64,000 bases of DNA from Erwinia_E haradaeae_D. GTDB lineage: Bacteria; Pseudomonadota; Gammaproteobacteria; Enterobacterales; Enterobacteriaceae. The notes below the pieces were generated by a model. That model was not told the DNA's origin. It worked only from the letters and a program-made list of their open reading frames with translations, and searched no databases. The translations under genes and the position numbers were made by a program. Below are positions 51,144-60,292 of this stretch, in pieces; positions within the stretch are counted from its first letter, which is position 1, and the number at the start of each line of letters is the position of its first letter. The stretch is taken from positions 806,001-870,000 of the forward strand of contig NZ_LR217715.1 of the NCBI RefSeq assembly GCF_900698935.1. Reading direction: 5' to 3'.

Positions 51144-52341
51144 AACGAAGTGCCTCAGCAGGTTGTCTGGTAGCAGCGTAATACGATGGGTATAATACTG
51201 ATATAAATGCCACAATAGTAGCTATGACAGCAATCAGCATAACTTGCGATATTGAGATTACTACGGGGAACACCACTCCTTCATTACACAGACCTACTTT
51301 TATCATTAAGACACCAATATGGCCAGATAGTAAGATGCCTAGACAAACTCCAAATATCGACCCCACTACGCCAACTAGTGTTCCCTGTAGCATAAACATC
51401 AACATAATCTGTCCATGCCTTAACCCCTGGGTTTTTAAAATTGCTACTTCCCCTTTCTTATCCATAATAAGAAGACACAAGGAAGTAACAATATTAAAAA
51501 AAGCTATCATAATAATTAAGCTGATTAATAGACCCATGATATTTTTTTCTATCTTAACAGCCTGAAATAAGGCTCCTTTACTCTCGCGCCAATCATGCCA
51601 AGCTAACCAGTTTGGTAAAATTTTTTTATTGATAGAAGAAACTTCCAATGGCTTCTCTAACCACAGACGCCAACCAGTAATATGCCCCCGAGGATAACGC
51701 ATGAGACGTGATGCATCCTGTTGATTCACAAGAACCTGACAACTATCAACATCACTATCAGTAGAAAAAGTATCTATTACATTAAACACTCTCTGGCTTG
51801 GCATACGTCCTAAAGGCGTCCAAAAACTACTTGTTGGCACTAGTAAACGTACTGTAGAATGGGGTTTTAAGTGGAGATGATCAGCCAACTGAGCCCCTAT
51901 TATTACATTATATTCACCAGCTTTTAACTTCTTTTTTTGATCCTGTACGAAGTACGATACAAGAGAGTTATCATCATTGGTATTAATTCCTAATAATAAA
52001 CCAACAGCCATACCAGTAGTACTCTGTAACACTACCTCACTGGTAGCAAGAGATTGAATATAATTCACACCTTTCAGATGAAACAAACTCTCAGGAAGTT
52101 TGTTCGGATCAATAGAACCAGTCTTACTCGTGATTAATACATGGGGTATAAAACCTAGTGATTTTTCTTCTAATTGTTGTTCTAAACCGTTCATAACTGA
52201 TAAAACAATTACGAGTACCATAACCCCTATAGCCAGACCCATCACTGACAGCCAGGATATAAAATATCCAAAACCATGCGATCTAGATCCTAGACCTTGC
52301 ATATAACGCAAGCTAATAAATAATATGAGAGATCGATACAT
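51136..52341 (-). CDS. lolC: Lipoprotein-releasing ABC transporter permease LolC
   Basis: Second permease of LolCDE, contacting LolA. 401 residues (399 in E. coli). The start MYRSLILFISLRYMQG aligns with E. coli; one N-terminal and three C-terminal membrane segments flank the periplasmic domain (GRMPSQRVFNVIDTF, ITGWRLWLEKPL). Ends YAATRQPAEALRYE. ATG 52353 is an upstream in-frame alternative. With lolD and lolE it forms an overlapping operon. Confidence 0.97.
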   Translation of the reverse strand: MYRSLILFISLRYMQGLGSRSHGFGYFISWLSVMGLAIGVMVLVIVLSVMNGLEQQLEEKSLGFIPHVLITSKTGSIDPNKLPESLFHLKGVNYIQSLATSEVVLQSTTGMAVGLLLGINTNDDNSLVSYFVQDQKKKLKAGEYNVIIGAQLADHLHLKPHSTVRLLVPTSSFWTPLGRMPSQRVFNVIDTFSTDSDVDSCQVLVNQQDASRLMRYPRGHITGWRLWLEKPLEVSSINKKILPNWLAWHDWRESKGALFQAVKIEKNIMGLLISLIIMIAFFNIVTSLCLLIMDKKGEVAILKTQGLRHGQIMLMFMLQGTLVGVVGSIFGVCLGILLSGHIGVLMIKVGLCNEGVVFPVVISISQVMLIAVIATIVAFISVLYPSYYAATRQPAEALRYE

Positions 52342-53131
52342 AAAATTCATCATAAATTAATGGAATTCGGCACTAATGAAAAATCATTCAGAGTATTATG
52401 GTGTTAGAAATAATGAAATCTAAGCTACAATACCTTCAATGCACCATAGTATGACTCTATTTTTTGAGTTGTGTGACATACAACACGCCTACTATCCTAG
52501 TATAGTCTTCACTAGGCAAATTGTGAATAAATATATAGTACATGCGCTCTGCCAACATAATTATACACTACTATGCACTGTAATTTATATAACTTTAATC
52601 AGTATTCATCAAACTCACTATATTCATGGCATTTTCTTGATTTTAGAGTATTGCAAAAGATCTAAAAAACCTGCTTCATATATCTTTTGTATATCATTTT
52701 CAAAAAGCTTCTTGTATGAACCTCAAAACTACTGGTTAAGCATATTAGTGCTATGAACATCATATCATATATGGCGCAGTGCGTCTTCAAGCATATTTTG
52801 TAATTTTATTCTATCAATTGACGTTGTATCCCTTTTGAGTGTCTTTTTATGTTGGTTATTGCTTTATATTCGCTATATACGCACGTTAATGACTATCAGA
52901 AGCTCATAAGAAAAATTCTTTAGCATGCAAAACATGGATGTTCAAGTATATTCATTGTCGTGATACTATATACCGCATATCTGATAAAGATTAATTACAA
53001 ATCAATAATTAGCATCTACACATAATTAAGAAACACTCACAGACTCAACCAACGCAAGATTAGAACTAAAGATTACTATCATAAATACTACCTCCTAAAC
53101 CATACATATGACATCATTCCATTAATTATAT
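52342..53131. other. Gene-free spacer upstream of lolC
   Basis: About 0.8 kb ending at the left inverted repeat. The plus frame 52439-52756 (105 residues, rich in Ile, Tyr, Cys and His) matches no family I know and lacks a ribosome binding site; I do not call it. Confidence 0.5.
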
Positions 53132-53242
53132 AGAACCACCTGGAATACTTGAAGATGCCTTAAGAATATAGTTTTAGAAACCCTAATTGACTTATATGTA
53201 AATACTTATATGCTTCAGAGGTATAGGCATCAGCAATAGCAT
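53132..53242 (+). repeat. Left arm of a 111-bp perfect inverted repeat
   Basis: Starts AGAACCACCTGG and ends AGCAATAGCAT. Its reverse complement occurs without a single difference at 54194-54304. The arms enclose 951 bp with yobF and cspC. Just inside this arm, similarity to the other arm continues weakly (TTTAGGCAATGC against TTTAGTCATGC), suggesting the original duplication was longer. No open frame in the arm is credible. Confidence 0.95.
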
Positions 53243-53527
53243 TGCCTAAATATTTTTTCGGGCTCGTCAAGCCCATAATAATCCCTGGGATCTTTATGGA
53301 CATCTTCTACGTTGGAAGCTAGTAATATTACAACACTTCAAAATGAAGTGTAGCCAAATACATAGACATCTAGAATAATTATGTTTAATACATTGCTGTT
53401 CAGCACAAATTATGCATTAATATAATTTCATGTAATACGAGATCATTGCTCCTTGTGAAAAATGACTTGCGATTCATGACTGGATATGTGATAAATATCC
53501 TAGTAAAAACGAGATACAGCTCTGTTT
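53243..53527. other. Leader region upstream of yobF
   Basis: 285 bases inside the inverted repeats. It holds hairpin GGGCT-CGTCA-AGCCC near 53270 and ACACTTCA-AAA-TGAAGTGT (53333-53351). It could be the cspC mRNA leader; no promoter is assigned. Confidence 0.4.
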
Positions 53528-53682
53528 ATGAGTGGCATCTTCAGTAAAGAAGATCTAAGTAAAGACGTTGACGTTGCATACCGCTTCCTTGCCGAGCTTT
53601 AATTAATGCCTCATGCAGTAATGTTTCTGGTTTTTCTGAACGTCAAGCCTACGGGCGAATCATCTCTTTAAGGAATATGTAA
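53528..53682 (+). pseudogene. yobF: yobF with a one-base frameshift
   Basis: YobF is a small stress-related protein encoded just before cspC in enterobacteria. The frame from ATG 53528 gives MSGIFSKEDLSKDVDVAYRF and then LAEL before TAA 53600-53602; E. coli YobF begins [20 protein letters not shown]. The rest of the protein continues in another frame right after the stop (NASCSNVSGFSERQ, against ASCSNVSVL in E. coli) to TAA 53680-53682, touching cspC. One base lost near 53600 explains this. A 24-residue product could still be made, and its translation might couple to cspC. Confidence 0.8.
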
Positions 53683-53683
53683 A

Positions 53684-53893
53684 ATGGCAAAGATTAAAGG
53701 TCAGGTTAAGTGGTTTAACGAATCTAAAGGTTTTGGTTTTATTACTCCTGCAGACGGGAGCAAAGATGTATTTGTGCATTTCTCTGCGATTCAAGGTAAT
53801 GGATTCAAAACACTTGCTGAAGGTCAAAACGTGGAGTTCGAAATCCAGGATGGACAGAAAGGTCCCGCTGCAGTGAATGTCAGCGCGATCTAA
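53684..53893 (+). CDS. cspC: Cold-shock-like RNA chaperone CspC
   Basis: Constitutive member of the cold-shock domain family; it stabilises mRNAs such as rpoS and stress transcripts in E. coli. 69 residues, differing from E. coli CspC only at the penultimate Ser-for-Thr region (NVSAI). RNA-binding motifs KGFGFI and VFVHF are present. AAGGA (53670-53674) lies nine bases before the ATG. It sits one base after the ancestral yobF end, inside the inverted repeats. The strong conservation beside decayed DNA shows it is under selection. Confidence 0.98.
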   Translation: MAKIKGQVKWFNESKGFGFITPADGSKDVFVHFSAIQGNGFKTLAEGQNVEFEIQDGQKGPAAVNVSAI

Positions 53894-53958
53894 ATCGTAC
53901 CAAACTTGTCATGAATGTTCTTCTCGTAATCCAGACTAAAATCTGAATACTACATATA

Positions 53959-53980
53959 GCTCCGTCAGAAATGACGGGGC
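53959..53980 (+). terminator. Hairpin downstream of cspC (degraded terminator)
   Basis: GCTCCGTCA-GAAA-TGACGGGGC: a 9-bp stem with one U:G pair and a GAAA tetraloop, 66 bases after cspC. No T run follows, so termination may be weak; the hairpin could still stabilise the mRNA end. Confidence 0.5.
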
Positions 53981-54193
53981 AACTATTTCTGTACATGTCA
54001 TGATGACATCATAATTGTTTTAAAGCTATGGATCAAAACTCACTAATCTAGTATTAGAGTGGTTAAACACAGTCATAGTTAAAATATGAGCTGTCTTTAA
54101 AACTTTTTTGACGCGTGCTCACCCTAAATTTGGAATCTATGGCTAGCTATCTAGTCACCATCATAACTCTTAAGCGCTCGCATAAATTTAGTC

Positions 54194-54304
54194 ATGCTAT
54201 TGCTGATGCCTATACCTCTGAAGCATATAAGTATTTACATATAAGTCAATTAGGGTTTCTAAAACTATATTCTTAAGGCATCTTCAAGTATTCCAGGTGG
54301 TTCT
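54194..54304 (-). repeat. Right arm of the 111-bp perfect inverted repeat
   Basis: Exact reverse complement of 53132-53242. Identity stops sharply at both ends. The whole unit with both arms is 1,173 bp. Confidence 0.95.
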
Positions 54305-57066
54305 GTGTAATAGCATTACATAATGTATTATGCAGAGGCTTAACAAGCCAAAATGCTACATTTTATCTGGACTATAATATATCATTATACTTTTAAAATA
54401 TATTAAGGCATTCTTATTCTATAAGCAATAGATCAACGCAGATATTGAAATGCTATTCAACAGGGTCAGCGACCCTATTGTTTAATATCATTAAAATGAT
54501 ATCATCTATAATTTGGATACTAATCCAAAACTACCATCACTTCACTGACCTTGTGATGATAACAAAACTCTTGTGTCTAATTAATACTAATGTTATGATT
54601 TTATAATTTTATTTAACTATCACCACATCAATCACCATAAAAAATATCGTAAAATCTAATTGAGTATGCTGCTCGTATGAGTTATGATATTAAAATTTCT
54701 TACAATATTGGATGCTGCTTCCTTTGTGAATATATAATCATGTATTATATGTGATCAGTTCACAAATTTTAAAACACAATCATCCATAAGATCCATATAA
54801 AATGGATGAAATTGGATTGCATTAGCATATTTTACGATAGCAAGCAAGACCCTTCACACAGCACGAACACCTATCTTTTAAATAAAGATGCGAGTGAAGA
54901 ACATTAACATCTATTATAATATATAATAGCCATATGATGCCTTCTGCGACACCATAAAAAACACCTCTTCTTCATTGAAGAAGGTGATAAGTTGAAGGTA
55001 TGCAATTTCTCAGTCAAATACATGCTCTAAAAACCTTGTGTTAACACTAATGGTATTAAAGATACGTTTTAGCGTACTTCACGTTAAACTACAGCGTGGT
55101 AGTTAAAGCTATATTTTTTAATCTTACCTCCATGCTAGATCTGCATTCCAAGATATATTATATAGATGTCAAGCCATTTTTCACCTCTGTCAAGCTTGTA
55201 GTTGTAGTTTATAGCCACGTGATGAAAATAATATGATGACTATTTTATATCATATACAACACAAAAACTGCTCAGAATGAATTTATGGTATTTTTACATT
55301 TGAAATATATTGTGAGTTTAAAAGTTTTTAATTTATATCAGCCTGAGATCGACATATTTTAATATTGATATTGTCTATTGTTAAACAAACATAAGATAGA
55401 TCACACAACTACGAAAATATTCTCAAGCTCCATCGTCGTAACCGTGATGTTGCATATCAGCTGCTATCTATTAATGTTATAAAAGGTGCATATCTTGAAT
55501 ACTCATTTAAATAAAACATTCAAGCAACAATACTCGCCATAACTCCTTAATACACTAATCATACCACTATCAACCCTCAAAATAAGAAAGAAGAAAATGT
55601 TGATGCTGGGCCTTCTTAGAAAAATCAGAAAAAACATATCGTGTCTAAATTAATATAGTCACTATATTTAAAAATAAGATACACAGTGGGTTGCATAAAC
55701 TTTCTAAGCTTCCTACAAAAAGTACATCTGGAGTATAATACAAATAGATTATTATATCTTAAAAATAGTACTTCTCTGGTATAAAATTCTTAACAACTGA
55801 GTGAAAAACTCTATCATCTCAAAAATATATAACCGTCATGTGCTGACAACCAGCGCATTTAGTGAAGCGATAATGCATATCAGAAGGGATGTCGTTGAAT
55901 GTAAAAACATTTCCTCATAATATATTATAAATCTATCTCATTCAGCCTTGATGATGCTACCTCAGAGGACTACGCCTACACTCTACTACTAGAAAGCACG
56001 AAAGAAATATCCATCCCAAAAATAAGAATTAAAAATCATCCAAATAATTATAAATTATACATACTGCCAAAGAAAAATCATAAATAAAGAGACAGATTCA
56101 AGATAACTGATTAGACTCATGCACCCTCATCTTAAAACCATCATAGAAAAAATATAGTGTGCGCAAATATCGTAATGAGCTCGTATTAGCGTAATCGATT
56201 TATTTACAAACACCAGGAATAATATATTCGCATATACGGATATACTCTACCCAATATCTATTTTACTCTTATGTACCAACAGAAGCATGAGACTTCTCTC
56301 ATATCATGAGTGGCTAGACTATAGGTGCTATTAAAAAATTTTAGTCTATAATAAAATATTAGACAATCAATCTACTATAAAAACTCCAAATCATGCAAAT
56401 TTACAGTCATAATATTATAAATATTGTATAAATATTGACTAACTGTCAAATAACCGAATCACAACGATTAAAAACATCATTTTCTTATAGAACCTTGTCT
56501 TCAACATAGAAGATACAGAACCGCACTCATATGATGGTCATCACCGATGATAAGTTAGCGGGTCCTTTGGTCGCACTGGAGTTATAAGAAGGCGGTCTCT
56601 ATAAATTAAATATTAAGAACAAAATAAAAAATCACATGAGCCCTAGATGCAACATCTTATTTATGTTATACTAGATAATATAATTTTTACACTACGTAAT
56701 ATAATATTGTTAATTTTTTTTAGAGTATTATTTTTGATAAAGCTATTCTAATTAAATGTTCATAATTAAATGCATTTAATCAATAAAGATTAGAGATCAA
56801 TTCTTTTCCTCACTGACTAAAACAATGCTGGATGATCAGAGAGTACTACAAAATAAAAAATTCCGTATTGATGTCAGATATCTTTAATTGCACAACAGAC
56901 ACGAATATAATGCATCATTAAATGCATTATCCATAAAATCATATTGTATAATATTTCCAACCACGAGAAATCTCCTACGTATTGCTTCTTGGATTCTACT
57001 CCAGAATCACGCTTTCGGAGTATGGTTAAAAGTGGTAGCGCATTTAAGAAAAGTGATCTCATAATT
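54305..57066. other. Long gene-free region cspC-sstT
   Basis: About 2.8 kb, the largest empty stretch. It contains a hairpin CAATAGGGTC-GCT-GACCCTGTTG (minus strand, 54458-54480), an orphan minus-strand terminator (54956-54986), and a less AT-rich patch around 56520-56600 that could encode only a short peptide ending DDKLAGPLVALEL. The frame upstream of sstT (56944-57066) is continuous with sstT but foreign to the family. Confidence 0.6.
54956..54986 (-). terminator. Orphan Rho-independent terminator
   Basis: On the minus strand CACC-TTCTTCA-A-TGAAGAA-(GA)-GGTG followed by six U residues. No minus-strand gene remains upstream (54987-57066), so it looks like the end signal of a lost gene. Confidence 0.6.
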
Positions 57067-58365
57067 ATGAAAAAAGAACATAGTCGATATATTCCACATA
57101 GCCTCGTAACACAAATTATACTCAGTCTTGTCCTTGGAATTTCCCTTTCTTACGTATCACACAGTTATGCGATAGCAGTGGGTATTCTTGGAGATTTATT
57201 TGTTAATGCATTAAAAGCCATTGCCCCTCTCTTGGTACTGATGCTAATACTAACATCTATTTCCAGCTATGATAACGGACAAAAAAATAATATTCGACGT
57301 ATCATTGTGCTTTACCTGCTAAGTACATTTAGCGCTTCCATACTCGCATTAATTGCAAGTTATCTAAATCCACAACATCTAACACTACAGACATCTCTCC
57401 ACAAGATTACAATCTCGCCATCTAATATCATAGAAGTACTCCATAGTTTTCTAATGAGCATGGTAACTAATCCTATTGAAGCATTAATGCATGCTAACTA
57501 TATCAGTATTCTCATTTGGGGCATAGGCTTAGGTTTTGCATTTCGAACTAGTAGTGAATCTACACATGTAGTGCTAAATGATATCTCTAATGCAATCACG
57601 AAATTGGTCCACATTGTGATGAAATGCGCACCGATTGGCATTTTTGGCTTAGTTTCTTCTACTATAGCATCCGCTGGCTTTGATGTATTATGGCAATATG
57701 CACAGCTTCTTAGCTTACTTCTCTGCTGCATGCTTCTGATACTATTGCTCTTTAATCCTCTATTAGTATGGTGGTACATTCGTCGCAATCCATATCCGCT
57801 AGTATTTACTTGTCTACGTGAAAGCGGAATAACCGCTTTCTTTACCCGTAGTTCCGCCGCTAATATTCCAGTAAATATGGCTTTAGCAAAAAAACTAGGT
57901 TTAAACCCTCGCACTTATACCATATCAATTCCAATTGGGGCTAATATTAGTATGGCAGGAGCATCTATTACCATTACAGCGCTTACTTTAGCTACAATGC
58001 ACACCTTAAGTATGACTGTGGATGTTTCCACGGCAATATTACTAAGCATCATTGCCTCTATCTGCGCTTGCGGAGCGTCTGGTATAGCCGGAGGCTCACT
58101 ATTGCTAATGCCAGTAGTCTGTCATATATTTGGTATTCCAGAGGAAGTTGCTATGCAGGTAGTTGGGATAGGGTTTATTATTAGCATCTTACAAGATGCT
58201 GCTGAAACTGCACTGAACTCATCGACGGACATTTTATTTACTGCCGCAGTATGCATGTCTACTAAATATTCACCTAAAGAAAAAAAAGAACATAATAATA
58301 AAGATATACCGAGTTTTATGGAACAAATTATTGATAAACAGAATGTGGATCAAGAAATATATTGA
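57067..58365 (+). CDS. sstT: Serine/threonine:Na+ symporter SstT
   Basis: Sodium-driven Ser/Thr importer of the dicarboxylate/cation symporter (DAACS) family. 432 residues (414 in E. coli). Many membrane segments; family sequences include LFVNALKAIAPLLVLMLI, MSMVTNPIEAL, CAPIGIFGLVSSTIASAGF, the transport motif FFTRSSAANIPVNMALAKKLG, SIPIGANISMAGASITIT and LQDAAETALNSSTDILFTAA. ATG 57067 matches the E. coli start region; the frame is open to 56944 without homology. The charged C-terminal tail of about 25 residues is extra. It would supply serine to GlyA. Confidence 0.96.
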   Translation: MKKEHSRYIPHSLVTQIILSLVLGISLSYVSHSYAIAVGILGDLFVNALKAIAPLLVLMLILTSISSYDNGQKNNIRRIIVLYLLSTFSASILALIASYLNPQHLTLQTSLHKITISPSNIIEVLHSFLMSMVTNPIEALMHANYISILIWGIGLGFAFRTSSESTHVVLNDISNAITKLVHIVMKCAPIGIFGLVSSTIASAGFDVLWQYAQLLSLLLCCMLLILLLFNPLLVWWYIRRNPYPLVFTCLRESGITAFFTRSSAANIPVNMALAKKLGLNPRTYTISIPIGANISMAGASITITALTLATMHTLSMTVDVSTAILLSIIASICACGASGIAGGSLLLMPVVCHIFGIPEEVAMQVVGIGFIISILQDAAETALNSSTDILFTAAVCMSTKYSPKEKKEHNNKDIPSFMEQIIDKQNVDQEIY

Positions 58366-58525
58366 TTCGATTAGTATGAGATTAGACGATAGAAATACAC
58401 AGACGATGTACTACACATACACTATTCATTGGATGTTCTGCCGTATATCATAATATAAGATGTACTGTGTCTTTTTTTGTACTATATTCTCTATATCAAT
58501 CTCACATGCTGTAATTTTTCATTTT

Positions 58526-60292
58526 TTATGTTTTTGAACTAATGGAGACATCTATCCCAGCAAGTAGTTGCAAGCGATACATCTGCCAATAACGCCCTTT
58601 GGCTGCTAGTAATGCCTGGTGACTACCTCTTTCGACTACTTGACCTCGATGCAATACAAGAATGCTATCCGCCTCAGTAATTGTGGATAATCGATGTGCA
58701 ATCACGACCAAGGTCGTGCGCTGCCTTAAAAGACGTAAAGCTTGCTGAATAGCTTGTTCTGTCCCAGAATCAATATTAGCTGTAGCCTCATCTAAAATTA
58801 ATACCTGGGGTGTGATGGCCAGAACACGTGCAATGGCTAATAATTGCTTTTGCCCAACAGAAAGAAAATTTCCTTGTTCTCCTAATTGAGTATAAATACC
58901 TTGAGGCATAGATTGTGCTAGACCTGCCAACTGCACTGCACCTAAGACATCCCACACAACTTTCTCGCTTAAATCTCTGCCAAGCGTAACATTAGCAAAA
59001 AAAGTATCAGCTAATACTACTGGGTCCTGTTGAACCATTGCTACACTCTGTCGTAACACAGCATGACTCAGTGAAGAAAGCGGTCTAGAATCCAGAAAGA
59101 TTTCACCTTCGTCTAGAGGGTAATATCCCATTAAGAGATTTGCTAGTGTGCTTTTACCACTGCCAGTGTGTCCTACTAATGCAACAAAATGACGCGCTGG
59201 AATTGATATATTGATATTTTTTAATACCGGAAAACCAGATTGGTAGGTGAAAGTTAAATTCTTAATATCAATTTGACCACTATTTAATGTCTGTATATCA
59301 TCTCCATAAGGCTGACATGGCGCATCCATTAACTCAAAAATACGTTCACCGGCTACAACAGCCTGCTGTAAAATTGACTGTTGAGTCGTAATTTCAATCA
59401 GCGGTTCATTCAGGCGAGCAAGATAGTTGATGAAAGCATAAAGAACCCCCACTTCTATCGTTTCTGTTGAAGACAATCCATATAATATCATGAGTCCACA
59501 TAATATTAGTCCTGAAAACAGACTCAATAGTGGTCTTAATAAAAAACCTTCTAAACGCAGAGTTTCCATACGTGCTAGATAGTGCATAGCACTGGCTGTC
59601 CCCATCCGTTGACCAAACCGTTCTTGTTGGCGAAATTGCTGAATAATACTCATACCATTAATAATTTCATTAAAACTATTATTAATATCAGCTAAGCAAC
59701 TACGCAGCCTCCGAACAATGGGCGTGCTGCAACGTTGATATATTAACATTACAATTAAAACTGCTGGGAAAATCGTTATAGCTACTAAAGCCATACGCCA
59801 ATTTAAACTAAACATTGCAACTAGCATGGCTCCGACTAGCGCAAGGCTACGGAGTGCAGTTGACACTACAGTTACATACAGATCACGAACTACTTCGGTG
59901 TCATTAGTAACGCGTGAAATAATTTGCCCTACTGGCTGTCTATCAAACGCACTTAAAGGTTGTCGTAACGCAGCATCCATAACACTAGTACGCAAATGTT
60001 GCACGACTCCAACAGCAACCTGATTAAACCATAATGCCTGCCAATAGTATAATAGCGCCGCCAATATTTGTAACAGAAGATAGCCGAATATAATTAGTCC
60101 AGAAAAAATGTTAAAAGGAATATGATGCTGATCAATCTGATCGATAAAACAACTAATTAGAACTGACCCAACTACTTCTGCTGCAGCAGCAATCCATAAC
60201 ATGATAACTGCCAAGATAAGTGATTTTTTCCATGGGGTACCATAAGATAAAAGACGTTTAATAGTTGGCCATAGTCGTACGGCATCATCCAT
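58526..60292 (-). CDS. mdlB: Multidrug-type ABC exporter subunit MdlB
   Basis: Half-transporter (six membrane helices plus ATPase) that pairs with MdlA. 588 residues (593 in E. coli). Start region LWPTIKRLLSYGTPWKKS; Walker A VGHTGSGKSTL; signature LSVGQKQLLAIARVL, atypical (LSVGQ) as in E. coli; Walker B with catalytic Glu, LILDEATANIDS; H-loop AHRLS. ATG 60292 overlaps the mdlA stop by eight bases and has GGAG upstream; the frame is open to 60322. The substrate is unknown. Confidence 0.96.
   Translation of the reverse strand: MDDAVRLWPTIKRLLSYGTPWKKSLILAVIMLWIAAAAEVVGSVLISCFIDQIDQHHIPFNIFSGLIIFGYLLLQILAALLYYWQALWFNQVAVGVVQHLRTSVMDAALRQPLSAFDRQPVGQIISRVTNDTEVVRDLYVTVVSTALRSLALVGAMLVAMFSLNWRMALVAITIFPAVLIVMLIYQRCSTPIVRRLRSCLADINNSFNEIINGMSIIQQFRQQERFGQRMGTASAMHYLARMETLRLEGFLLRPLLSLFSGLILCGLMILYGLSSTETIEVGVLYAFINYLARLNEPLIEITTQQSILQQAVVAGERIFELMDAPCQPYGDDIQTLNSGQIDIKNLTFTYQSGFPVLKNINISIPARHFVALVGHTGSGKSTLANLLMGYYPLDEGEIFLDSRPLSSLSHAVLRQSVAMVQQDPVVLADTFFANVTLGRDLSEKVVWDVLGAVQLAGLAQSMPQGIYTQLGEQGNFLSVGQKQLLAIARVLAITPQVLILDEATANIDSGTEQAIQQALRLLRQRTTLVVIAHRLSTITEADSILVLHRGQVVERGSHQALLAAKGRYWQMYRLQLLAGIDVSISSKT

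Noticed and set aside
52439..52756. Plus-strand frame of 105 codons next to lolC
   Set aside because: Unusual Cys/His/Tyr-rich composition, no ribosome binding site and no known family; length is not surprising in AT-rich DNA.
53132..54304. Reading the inverted-repeat unit as an insertion sequence
   Set aside because: No transposase frame lies between the arms, only yobF and cspC in their normal enterobacterial order, and no target-site duplication is visible (the bases flanking the arms differ).
56944..57066. Longer N-terminus for SstT
   Set aside because: The frame is open, but these 41 residues do not match the family and ATG 57067 aligns with E. coli.
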